DNA of 64,000 nt from Strigops habroptila (lineage: Eukaryota > Chordata > Aves > Psittaciformes > Psittacidae): assembly GCF_004027225.2 (NCBI RefSeq), contig NC_044282.2, positions 59,637,225 through 59,701,224 of the forward strand, read 5' to 3'. Made by a program: the position numbers and the translations under genes. Below, piece by piece: positions 25,212 to 36,600 of this stretch. How positions within the stretch are numbered: position 1 is the first letter of the stretch; every line of letters starts with the position of its first letter. The notes under the pieces are model-generated. The model searched no databases. It was not told the origin of the DNA and saw only the letters and a list, made by a program, of their open reading frames with translations.

Positions 25212-27509
25212 TTACAAAGGGGAAGGGAAGTAAGTTTTGAGTGCAGGAGAAGAAATCATAGGAAAGCCTTGAGGAGGTCATCTAGTCCACCCTTTCCCAT
25301 CGCTCTAGGCCTCTGGGTTTACATCCAATCCAGATTAGAAATTAATGACTTCATTTCCTTTGTTGTATTTTGCTAACAACAAATTTGCCTCAGGGGAGTG
25401 GCAAGTGGGGATGGTCCCCACTTACACCTCACCATAGCCCTTCCCATGCACAGCAGCTCATCTCAACACAAAGCAAGCTGATGCCGGGAAATGGACCAGT
25501 GGAAAACCAATCCTACCGAAAAAATGCCAGTAATTTTGTGCTGGTTTTAACTTTCAGCCAGCAAACTTGGACGACACTGCTGCCTACAGGGAAGGGCCGG
25601 AGTGGAGGCCAGCAGCAGCTCCTCCTTGCACAGCAGCTGCTTGCTCAACTAGCTTAGCTGCACTGGTGGACTGCTCCCTCCATGGTCTCCATGGCTTTGG
25701 TTGTGGGTCTCCTCCCAGTTTGGGGAAAGGCTTGAGTGGGAGCAGTGCTTTTTCTCACAGCCTGATTTGCATTGCTTTTATGGTCGGTAAAGCAGAATAA
25801 GCCACTGAGTGTGGACCTGGCTGGATGGTATCTATGGGCTCCTGTGCAGGAAGGGTAGTAAACCACAGGGGTTCAGAGTTCCTTTCTGGGCTAAAACTGA
25901 GAGGAATTGCTGCTAATAGCAAACCTGCTCTGCTGCTACCTAGAGTTATACAGGGGATAAAGAAAAGGGATCACGCAGGCATTTCGTTCTCTGAGGGTTT
26001 GAAAATAGGTGGTATGTCCTAGTCTTGTGAAAGCAGGGTGAAAACAGTAATGCTGCCTAGTTCAGGGTCACGGAGAGGAGGTGCCCACATGGCTCTTCTG
26101 AGGTGTTTCTGGTCATATGCCTTCTCCTCCCTGGTCCAGCAGAAGTGAAACTTCTTCTGGAGCAACTGTGTGACAGTGGTGGTGTTTTTACATATTCTCA
26201 TGTTACCCCTCAGGTGAAGCCACTCATGTCCCTGTGTGGCCCTGCGCTCAGACCTGGAGCTGACCTCCTGGTTACTATGATGGGTTGATTGAGCAGGGAA
26301 ACGCCATACAGATGATTGCTGCTGTGAGGATGCACCCTTGTGTCACAAGGGGCTCACCAACACTGGAGCTTCCTTCATCCCTGTCTCCATCCTCCTCCTC
26401 TTCCTCTGACCACCTTATTTCTTTCCCAAATCCCTGGACTTCATCTTTGTGCCTAAGGCACCGGGCTGCCTACCTGAGCAGACTCCACATGCCATGCAGT
26501 CTGCTGCACCTCAACTGGGCCAGGACTGAAAAGTGGCTGCTGATGCCCTCCTGAAAACCCTGCCATTGATCTAGGGGATACCAGGGCTGGGTCGGGAAAG
26601 AGTAGAAGTGCTGCTGTGATACATGCTCAGCGCAGCTTCTTGGGGCCTTCTCCTGGAGCTCACTGCTTGGAGCACGCCTCCTTCCATCCTGGCATTCCTC
26701 TAAGGAGGCATGGCTGGGAGGCGTGTACCAGTGGCGGGGTTTGGTGACGAGCTGACCACCAAAAGTTGAACACATCAAGATCCTGAAGGGACCGAGGTCC
26801 TAATCGTCTCCCCAAGAAACCTCTGGTCCTGAGACAGTATTTTTGCAGACCGTGCAACCTGGATCTGTAGAGGACAACTCCTGAAAATTCGTCCCAATGT
26901 GCCTTAAGCTATTCCTTTTTGGGATTCATCCTGAAGGAACCTGAGGTGCAGAGGCAGCCTCTTTGCTGTCTGCTAGTCTGTGGTTGCTCTTAGCAGCCAA
27001 TATCCACTGGCAGGATTTGCTTGGTGCCCTCCAGAGCAGAAGGGGAGGATGGAGAGACGTGCCTTAACCTTGTATTTATGCCTAACAGTTTGTGTAAGAA
27101 GGCAAGGACAGGTTCCTCATGTGCCTTGCAATTTACATCTTTTACTGACATTATTTTTAAACACTGTTACTAAAGAGAAGTACAAAAGAGTTTGTATTTT
27201 TTCCCTGGGAAACAGGGAAGGGTACGAGTGTTATGTATTAACCATCCCCTTCCTAACTCCCATCTGCTGACTTTGTACTGTGTAAAACACTGACAATATT
27301 TTAAGCTTTGTACTGTACTGATCGTTATTTAAAAATCTTAGTGGGGAAAAAAAAAAAGAACCATCTGTAAAAGCAAAACGATTGGTGTGGTGTGAAATTC
27401 CCAAACGCACAACTACAAAAGGTCATGAGTCATTAGGAAGAAAAGTGGATAGTAATTAGAGAGTGGATATATTAGAGTGGATAATAATTAATAATGAACA
27501 ATAGGGTGT

Positions 27510-27615
27510 GGTTTTATCTGTGCATCTCAAAGCACTTTCCAGGTTTCATAGTAACTATGTGATCTCATTCTCTTTTCACAAGGGAGGTACAGAATGGCTG
27601 CCCTGGCCCTGATTT
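27510..27615 (-). repeat. possible ancient MIR-like SINE remnant
   Basis: catctcaaagcactttccag ... tagtaactatgtgatctcat ... cacaagggaggtacagaatg resembles a reverse-oriented MIR-type 3' half. Diverged; low certainty. Confidence 0.3.
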
Positions 27616-27866
27616 GAGGGATTTAAGTTCATCATCCACAAAAGTACGTGGTTTTCCTTATTTTCTGTCAGATGTGAGTAGCTAGTGATTTGGTGGCCTG
27701 GCAGCTTTAGTGGCCAAGCTGTGAATTCACGTTCAAGCAAAACATTTCAGCGCATGCTTAAAATTAAGCCAAAGAGACAACCACTGATGGACAGAAGGAT
27801 ATCAACCAGTTAGACGTCAGCCTACGTGAAATAAGGCTAGAGCTTCTGTTCTTGCTGGTAGCTGTG

Positions 27867-28206
27867 CAGAATCACAGCATGGTTGAGTTTGGAAGAGATC
27901 TCTGGAGGTCATCTGGTCCATCCCCCCCTGCTCAAGCAATGACACCCAGAGCCGGTTGCCCAGATGGCTGTTGAAGATCCCCAAGGATGGAGAATCCATC
28001 ACCTCTTTGGGCAACTTGTGCCAAATGCTTGGTCACCCTCACAATAAAAAAGTGTTTCCTGATGTTCAGAGGAACTTCCTGTGTTTCAGTGTGTGCCCAT
28101 GGCCTCTGGTCCTGGCACTGGGCACCACTGAAAAGAGCCTGGCTCCCTTATCTTTGCACTGTCCCTTCAGGTATTTAGGTACATTGGTAAGATTTCCTCC
28201 AAGCCT
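27867..28206 (-). mobile_element. CR1 LINE 3' fragment
   Basis: cagaatcacagcatggttga at the start and aaaaagtgtttcctgatgtt inside, the same CR1 subfamily as 11861-12125. Confidence 0.9.
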
Positions 28207-28640
28207 TCACAGAATCATAGAATAGTCTGGGTTGAAAAGGACCTTAAAGATCATCCACCGGAGTGGAGTAGAGGGGTAGAATCTCCTCCGTCGACCTGCT
28301 GGTCACGCTGCTGGTGATGCAGCCCAGGACACGGTTGGTTTCTGGACTCAGGTGCACACTGATGGTTCATGTTGAGTTTCTCATCAACCAAAAGCCCAAG
28401 CCCTTCTCCTCAGGGCTGCTCTCAATCCATTCTCTGCCCAGCCTGTGTTTGTGCTTGGGATTGCCCCTGACCCAGGTGCAGGACCTTGCACTTGGCCTTG
28501 TTGAACTTCATGAGGTTCGCACAGACCCACCTCTCAAGCCCTGTTTTGTTGACTTTGTGATCCCTTTCTGTCACATCACGCTGGGTCCTCTGCTCATCAG
28601 CCTTGTCCATCACTCCATGACAGGGCTGCCGGTAACGCTC
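28207..28640 (-). mobile_element. second CR1 LINE fragment with internal deletion
   Basis: A new CR1 3' terminus (cacagaatcatagaatagtc) abuts the previous copy. After about 55 bases it jumps to upstream CR1 sequence (tggtcacgctgctggtgatg, caggaccttgcacttggcct, gttgaacttcatgaggttcg), so the middle is missing. Two CR1 copies therefore sit head to tail. Confidence 0.85.
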
Positions 28641-30360
28641 TCTCCCCTGTCATCACTAATTTAAACCCTCTTTACCAGGAGGATCATGTGTGACCAGGTA
28701 CATACCACTCCCTCCAGGATATACCCTCGGTGTGAATTTCAGTGCTCTAAAAAAACCCACTTTTTTAACTTCTATTACCACCACACTGATATTTTTCATT
28801 ATTACATCTTAATAAAACATCCAGACCAAGGCTTCTGTACTGCTGTGTTTTTACCCACCAGAGGGCGAGATATCTTCATCTGTAGCCGCGGAGAGGCCTC
28901 CATTGCCACGAAAGCACAGCCGGATAAAGACTTCCTTTTCCCTTTCGCGAGTAGACAGTAGGGATGTAGACAGACAGAGGCTAAAGAGACTTGTCTTAAC
29001 CTTGGCAAGTCGGACTTGCCTGTACAGAAGTTGATGCCAACGATGCAGCTGAATCCAGACTTCCTGAGTTGCACTTCAACACCTTATTCCCCAATATTCC
29101 TCTCTCCTGCTTTACGGTCACTATTCTTAAGAAACTACCAGCTACTGCTGTGGCTTTTCTTAATCTTCCTTTCTTCATTCCCATCTCCCTTAAAACACTC
29201 AGGAAGAATGTACTTGGACCACAGCCGCCTGATCCTGTGCCTGCTCACACTCGGAGCCTAAGATCCTAATTCGTGACCCTGAATAAATCCCCCGGCCTTA
29301 CTTCCCCTCTCATGCAAAGAGTGGGATAGCAGCACTCCTGTGCCATTGCAAGCTGTGCACAGGGGCACTCTGCCACACGGAGTTAAGAAGTTGCCATCAC
29401 TCTCCTAGATGAGCTGTGGCCCACGGGGGCAAGTTTCCTTCTCTGAGGAAGGCCCTGGTCCTTGCTAAGTTCAGGAAACCTGCTGAACGGTGCCTGGCTA
29501 TCACAGCAGGAGAAATCAGAGTGTGCTTCAGTCCCAGCACCTGCGGCTGAGTCAGCAGCCACATCAGCAGCCTGCTGTCTTTCAGATCTTTCAGCCCTGC
29601 TTGGCCTTCAATCTGTTATTTTCCTTTCTAAGCCCTTCAGACTCACTCTTTATCTCCTACTGGCTGGCTTTCTTCTCTCTCCCACACCATGCTTGGACAG
29701 ACAGCCTGGCTGCACTTCTCTTTGCTTGGCTTCTGCTTACAAAACTCTCAGATCCTGCTGCCCTTGAATCGCAGCCTGGCCTGCTGTGTGTACCGCTGAT
29801 AAAGAGACCAAGGGAGACACATACCAAACATTAATTCCTCTGTGCTGACTGACTTAGCTCTCTTTTATCTCTTTTATTTGGGAGTGATTTTTGCACAACC
29901 AACTTCCCCTTGATTTCCCCCTCCCACCTCCCCGCTGCTTCTTCTTGCTGCTTCCTTCAGAAAAATTGTGTTGAAAAGAGGAACTGCATCAGTGCTACAT
30001 ATTATAAAAGCCACAATTTGACAGCTGACATCCATGTTACACACACAATAAGCCAGCACCATCTCTTCTCCCGTTGCACTGTTTCGAGCACTGCAGGTAC
30101 AGATCTGACCCTCCACAGTTGCTCCTCTCCCTCTGCACAGGGTAGGCACAACCCCCAAACGGCGCCCTGAATGCCACCACCCGGTTTGGAGGTGATTTTA
30201 ACAGCATGGCCATGCACCAGCGCTGCCGAGGGGGTGAGGGCCTGGCAAAGACAACCCCGCGGTTACACTGCGGGATGCTGCAAGGCCCCGCCTGGCTGTG
30301 AGGGGGCCCTGGCGGCGGCCTAGGTCCGTGAGGAAGCAGGATTAACGCTTCCCGCACGTC
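28641..30360. other. intergenic DNA before EFHC1, nothing recognised
   Basis: About 1.7 kb of unique sequence with only short ORFs. It becomes GC-rich after 30200 towards the EFHC1 CpG island. Confidence 0.5.
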
Positions 30361-30436
30361 CCAGGATGCCGCTTCCACGCTGCGCGGACGAGGGGGCCCG
30401 GCGCGGCCCTGCCCTGCGGCTCTGGCCCGCCCGCGC

Positions 30437-30450
30437 GTTGCCACGGCAAC
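30437..30450. promoter_or_regulatory. RFX X-box 1 (perfect palindrome)
   Basis: GTTGCC-AC-GGCAAC, a perfect inverted repeat with a 2-base spacer and the optimal X-box for RFX factors, 132 bp upstream of the EFHC1 ATG. RFX proteins drive many ciliary genes, and EFHC1 encodes an axonemal protein. Confidence 0.8.
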
Positions 30451-30499
30451 GCCTGCCGGTGGCTCAGGGCGCAGGCGCGGAAGGCGGGCTGCTGGCTGT

Positions 30500-30509
30500 G
30501 CGCATGCGC
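30500..30509. promoter_or_regulatory. NRF1 palindrome
   Basis: GCGCATGCGC between the two X-boxes of EFHC1, identical to the site in the PAQR8 CpG island. Confidence 0.6.
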
Positions 30510-30534
30510 GCCTCCCGCAGCGGGCGGGCCTGCG

Positions 30535-30548
30535 GTTGCCGTGGAGAC
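30535..30548. promoter_or_regulatory. RFX X-box 2
   Basis: GTTGCC-GT-GGAGAC fits the X-box consensus RYYNCC-N2-RGNRAC. It lies only 34 bp upstream of the ATG, probably near or in the 5'UTR. Confidence 0.65.
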
Positions 30549-30581
30549 AGCGTCGCCGGGGAAGGAGCGGGCGCTGCCGCC

Positions 30582-30644
30582 ATGAGCTCGCAGCCGGGGC
30601 CGGGCCTGCCCTTCCTGCCGGGCTGCTCCTTCAGGGACCCCATG
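30582..30644 (+). CDS. EFHC1: EFHC1 exon 1
   Basis: 21 codons ending ...SFRDPM at a GTGAGC donor, phase 0. It contains the conserved GLPFLPG motif. Confidence 0.93.
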
Positions 30645-33600
30645 GTGAGCGCGGCCTTCCCTGCCTCCCGCAGCCCCCCTCCGCCGGGACAGCCCCCAGC
30701 CCGGTCCGGCCTGGCACAGCCGGTGCTCCGCTGAGAACCGGGCCGCCGTACCACCCCCCCCCCCCCACAACCTGCTCCAGGGCTCGTCAGTGACCTGCCC
30801 CCGGGGGACTGGGACCCCCTGAAGACAGCTTTAACTCAGAGCCCCTCAGACCTTCCTTTAACTCCCAAGGGGACCTGGGACACTAATTAGCCTAATATTC
30901 CCTCAGGGGACATGTTGCCCCCTGAACCCACCATGAGGGATCCTCCTGTTCCCTCAGACGCCCTCTAATTCCCCTAGGAGGTCTGGTACCTCCCGAATAC
31001 ACCTAATAGCCCTGAGAGGACTTCGTGTCCTGTGAACCCGTGTCCTGGGAACCTGGTACCCCTCAAACTCACCACACCTCCAAGGGACCTGGTGCCCTGT
31101 GAACTCATTTGAAGCTTCCCCAGCAGACCTAATGCCTGATCTCTCTCTCAGGGGACCTGTTTTTTCCCAAAGCCAACAATTGTCTGCTGAACTCACTTCT
31201 GGAGGACCCGAATTCTCTGAACCCACCTGGTATGCCCTGACCCCAGGCACAGCAGACCTGGTACTCCCTAAGTCTCAAGGACAAGGCATCCCTGACATCA
31301 CTGTTCGGGAGGCTTGGTACTCTTAATCTTGTGCCTAAGAACCCATGGCATCTTGCACCCATCTGATAACCCCTGAAAATGTCCTGATAGCTTTGGAGAG
31401 GTAGGTTCCACCAACCTCATTTGAAACCCCACAAGTTTTCTCTATAACTGCAGAACTCTTAGCTGCAAACTCATCCCATGGGAATCCAGTACCCCCCGAA
31501 TCCATCTAATAGTTCCCCTGCCTGTTCATGTCATACCCCAAGGGAAAGCATATCCCTCAACTCACTTTACAGTCTTGAAATCTGATTTCCCCGGGAAAGC
31601 TGCTGTTTCTGTGAACCATCTCAGTTTTCCCAAGGGGATATGTTCTGAACCTGCTTCTCATTCTGATATTACCCCAAACCAGGACCCATAAACTCACCTG
31701 ATAGTCTCTAAACTTTCTTGATATACCCAGGAGCAGCAAAACTGTCCAAACCTCAAGCAATTCTCCACTAGGAATTAAGCCCCCAAAACCATTCCAATAC
31801 AGTTATGTCCCAGACCCACCCACCATCTTTAGAGGGAGAGATACACCCTGAAGTCACCAATCTCCTGGGCAATTAATACTCTCCTGATACCCCTCCTCCA
31901 AAGCTCTGATACTTCCACAAAAGCTCTCCCAGTATTGCCTGGAGAACTGAATCCTTGATAGCCCATAGAGAACTAATGGTCTGGAACCTGATAGTCTTCT
32001 GAGAACTGGTGTTCCTCCACAGAACTGACACACCACAGCCTCCAGGACCATCCCAAGGAAGAGAGATCCTCCCAGCTCCTCCCAAGTTCCTTGGAAGAAG
32101 TAGTCTCATCCTCATCCCCCGCACTTGAGTTGATACCTAAATAGTGAAGCAACCTCTCCTTTTCCCCATTTCCAGTGGCCCACACACTGATCTGATAACC
32201 CCAAATCCTTCCAGTAGACTCTTGAGGAAGCAGTACCACAGATGAGAACTGATACTCCCTGAGTTCTTCCCAGCTCTGTTTCAGCTCCCTTTGGAAGATG
32301 TTGTGCTGTGTTTCCTAGACCAGTGCTGATATTGGGGTAATGGCTTTAAACTGACAGAGGGGAGATTTACGTAAGATGTAAGGAAGAAGTTGTTCCCTGT
32401 GAGGGTGCTGAGGCCCTGGCACAGGGTGCCCAGAGAAGCTGTGGCTGCCCCATCCCTGGCAGTGTTCAAGGCCAGGTTGGACGGGGCTTGAAGCAACCTG
32501 GTCTAGTGGAAGGTGTCCCTGCCCATGGCAGGGGGTTGGAACTGGATGAGCTTTAAGGTCCTCTCCCACCCAAACCATTCTGTGATTCCTTTGGCACGAT
32601 AGACTACAGATCTTGCAATGCTGTGGAGAGAGCAGTTAGGAAAACAGATTCAGGTGAAAGCAAGAGAGTTTACTGGAGACAGATGTGCTCTTGACATGAT
32701 GTGCTCTTGACAAGGACTGTGTCATGATGGGCTTTGGTAAACCCAGTTCAGATCATTCTGGATGCATGGATTAGGGCTACCTAAGGGTAAATTGTCACTG
32801 TACCAGTCTTAGTGGTGCCTTCCAGCAACAAACTACTTCCTAAAAGTCAGTGATGACTGAGTTCTTCACCAGTAAGTGGAGTCATTTACTCATAACATAT
32901 ACTCTTAATCAAAGCAGTAGTAAAGGTTATCTCAGAATTATTCTCAGCTCAATAATATTATTTCCTCAATATAATTCATAACATCTTGGAAATATGCAAT
33001 GCAAATTTCTGCCCCTAGCAAAATACTATATTTCCTCTGTCAGTAAAATCTTGCTCACTTTAGTCATGTGAATGCTTCTATTGACTTCAGCAGCACTCTG
33101 CGTATGTAAGAAACACCCATGGGACTTAGCAGAGCAGATCGTTATTTTAGAGTAACTTGAAGTATTGAACTATTGGTAATGCTTTAAGGAGATCTGGAGT
33201 CCAGAAATGGCTTTGTAGTGTTCCTCAGGATGAACCTCAGTGAGTGCTATCAACTCGCTTCGCCTCAGTTTCCCAATCTATAAAATGGGCATTGCAATGC
33301 TTGTTTTCCAAGTGAATGCCAAGAAGTGCTGAAGAAAACCTCTGTGTTCAAATAAGATAGTATTGTTATTGCTTAGTGCTAATGTGACAGAGAAACAGAG
33401 ACACTGGGAGGGGGAGTGGTGTTTGTATGAAGTGTTATATACTTGGCTAAAAGGACAACTTAATTCAGTGGAATTTCTTCAGATATGGACTGGCAGCAAC
33501 TGAGATTAGGAGTTTACATTCTGGGTTTTCCCTTTTAAATTTGCATTAGCCACCTGATACTGTGAGATGTTATCTGGCATCCATGCTCTCTTTGGAGAGC

Positions 33601-36600
33601 TTATCAATCAACTCCAGAGTCTTATGAATTTATGAGGTGTTTTCTTTAAGCAACTGTGGGCCCTTAAAAGCCTGTGCACTTCTGACAAACACTGATATTG
33701 CCCAATTTAAAGACTAACTTCCTGGTTTTCCTGGAATATTTTTCTCACAGCTTTCCTTTCGTATTTATTTAACAGAAGGAAATGGCAGTTCTGGGGCAAG
33801 GTGAATGTTTGTAAGACGTTCTGCTAACAGGTCTTCAGTAAACTCTCTTGTTTTCACCTGAATCTGTTTTCCTAACTGCTCTCTCCACAGCACTGCACGA
33901 TCTGTAGTACCAGTTTGAAGAGAAAACAGGCAATTATGTGAAATTCAAGTAGAGCCTTGGAGGTATAAATAAGATTAGAGGCTTAACCATGGGGGGTGAG
34001 AGAGGGAGTGGAGAAGAAGTGGTTCAAAAGCCTGAGTTTGGACCAGTTGCAAGTCTGTGTCTGGAAAAGGAGCTGAAGCTTGTTCCTTCAGTGCTAGAAA
34101 TGCGTACAACTCTGTTTTACTTGGCAAAAGTCAAGGTAAAGTCAGGGATTTTATTTTGAAGGACTTGCAATTTCTGCTGCTTTCTCTGGAGCATTAAGTG
34201 TTGAAAGCCCAGTGGGACCAGGCAGGCATGCATGATTTCAAATGCTTTCTGGATTGCAGGTGAGGTACCAGGCATGGTGGACTGTACAGCACGTCAAGTC
34301 GCTTGGGGTCACTCAAGTGTGATCCTAATTTTCAGTAGTGAAGAACAGAACTAGGCTGACAGAGATCAGGTCCTATTCACAGCTCTCACATTTTCTTCTT
34401 GCGTGTCCTTAAGCAAAGCATTATATTATCCTGTGCCATCTGGATAATTATTTAGCCTGAAGAATGGCTCAATAGCTGGCATGAGGCAGATAGCAAAGAA
34501 GCTTAAAATCCAGATTAAACCAACAAAACAAAAAATAACAGGTGAATCCTATAGCCAGCATTATACAGTGCCCGCATAGACAGAGTTCTCCTCATCTTAA
34601 TCAGGCTTCTCATTAATCTACTTTAAGATCTTACACTATAGTTGTGATTATTTAATGTGTGACCCTTGCATGGACTGTGGAAAAGGATGGCGAAACAGCT
34701 CATGTGCTTTGGTACATTTCATAACTGCAGTTCTGTGAGCATGACACACCTTCATTTAGCCCAGCGAAGAAAATCCTGTGAGTATCATCCCCGAGAGAGG
34801 GTTAAAAAAAATAAATAGCAGTGGAAAACACACAGAGTGCACAACGTGTAATAGTCAAGGGAGCACCATAAGGCAATAACACAGTGCGGTCCCATGGTGC
34901 TTTGTACTGCTGTAACACAGAGTAGGGGACAAAGAGTTTGTGAAGTAAATACTAGGGCAGATAAAGTGCTGTTACCCCATTCTAGGCACCGAGAATGATG
35001 GCAATAGGACAATTAAGTGATTTAAGTCTTGGGGAGTCTGTGGCAGTGCAAGGATTTGCGTTCACCTGATGCTTTGTTTCTCCAGCCACTTTACTGTTTT
35101 TTTCAGCCTTCTTGATCTAAAATCTGATTGTAAATAACTGTTGCAGTAGGTTATAATAAAATTGGGGGAGAGAAGGGAGAATTCTGGATATTACACTCTT
35201 TTACTGTTTTTCATGTGCTTTCAGTAGCTGTATCTACTAAGTGCACGCAGTATTTTAACAGCTGGATTTCCTTCCACAGAAAACATGTTTTCATCGGTCC
35301 CAGACACTGGGCTACAAAAATGGATATGCCTTTTCTTGGCTGCCAACAGTGGGGTCTGGTGGGGAGCGACTGTACGTGAATCAGCTTTCTCAAGCTGAAT
35401 TAGACGAATTATCCAGCAAGAGACCCACGCTGACCTATGGAAAAGTCAAGCGGGCTCCACCTTCAGGCTTCATTCCAGCACACGTGGCTTTTGACAAAAA
35501 GGTATAAAGAAGCTTATTCCAGGAATATCGCTGGCCAAGTTCAGAGACAAACAGTCAGCTCCAGGGTTCATGGGACAGCGTGCAGCAGTTTTCAGATGCC
35601 ATAGCCCTTAGTCAGAGACAGCTGAACCCCAGACTGAAAGAGGCTTTCTTTGCTTGGGAGGAGGATTATAATACGTAAACCATGTAAGACATTCCCCACC
35701 AGTTACACTAGAGCACTTCCAGCAGGCGCTGGAAAAGAAATTTGAGCAACTCTGAAAAGCTTCAGTATACAACCATTGCCCTGTAAGCCACAGCCTAGCT
35801 TTCTGTGTTTCCAAAACTATATTAAGATTGTAACGGAGCTTAAACTGTAAAAGACAGTCTGCAATGGGGACCCTGTTAGACTGTTTAACTGTGCTCTATT
35901 TATGCTTGTATTTGTCACCACAGCGTGTTACAGCCTGTCCTGCTCTGTTAATACTTCCTGCGTTACACTTTGGTGATCGTATCAGATCAGGAGGTGTCTG
36001 CTCAGAGCAGTCCTAAGCTGACCCTTAGATTTTAAATGCACCAGTTGCATAGACTGCAAGCTGGTGAGCACAGCCTCAGCCACTGAGAGCAGTCACTGCA
36101 GAGCATGCAAGGCTCAGCAGACCTGAGCGCGTGCAGGCAGGCCTGGAAAGGCAGTCTGCAGCCAACCCTCAGCCCATCTGTGAGACAATCTGGGGAACAG
36201 ATGTGCTCTGTTAATTACTGAGGCTGTTCCTTCAGAGTAATGTAGATGTTGCTGTTTAGTCTGCCAGATATTTCTCTGCCCCTTCATTCAAGCCACAGTA
36301 GCAGCAGGAGCTCCATGCTGCTCAGGGGAGTCACGGTCCCTTTTGAAGTACTTTTGCTGGCTGGTAGGAACTTGCTGGCTTTATCATCACTCAGTTACCC
36401 AGGCCTCTGGGTAAGCAAGGCCTGATTGCCCACCTACATTCTCTTAGGTACATTGAATGTTCGTGGGGGGATTATTCCTCATACTTCTGCCATGCACAGG
36501 AACCGTGATTGGCTGGTTTGTCTCCTTGCTTCTCCAGCACATAGTAGCCTTTGCTGTCAGTGCTGAATAGATGTTACCTCAGACAATCCATGCAGCTTTT

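Larger units (their letters stand above)
22953..27350 (+). other. PAQR8: PAQR8 3'UTR (end inferred)
   Basis: About 4.4 kb without repeats or coding exons follows the stop codon. The AT-rich end (ctgtgtaaaacactgacaat ... cgttatttaaaaatc, then an A11 run at 27347-27357) looks like a transcript end but lacks a perfect AATAAA. An AATAAA at 25206-25211 could give a shorter form. The short ORFs inside have no family support. Confidence 0.5.
30360..30700. promoter_or_regulatory. CpG island, EFHC1 promoter and exon 1
   Basis: GC- and CpG-dense DNA around the EFHC1 start, holding two X-box palindromes and an NRF1 site within 150 bp of the ATG. No TATA box is seen. Confidence 0.85.
32603..33908. mobile_element. 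1.3-kb segment with 78-bp terminal inverted repeats
   Basis: 32603-32680 and 33831-33908 are inverted copies with 4 mismatches in 78 bases, including a 39-base identical core. The outer ends read TA-CAGATC and GATCTG-TA, as expected for a TA target duplication. No transposase ORF is present, so it would be non-autonomous (mariner-like, or another TIR element). The interior carries a MIR-like stretch, so an inverted duplication or template switch is also possible. Confidence 0.6.
33909..35279. other. EFHC1 intron 1, 3' part
   Basis: AT-rich, with two possible MIR remnants listed separately. No coding exon recognised before exon 2. Confidence 0.5.

Noticed and set aside
30342-30770. Minus ORF of 142 codons over the EFHC1 promoter
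   Set aside because: CpG-island composition effect; opposite to EFHC1 exon 1.
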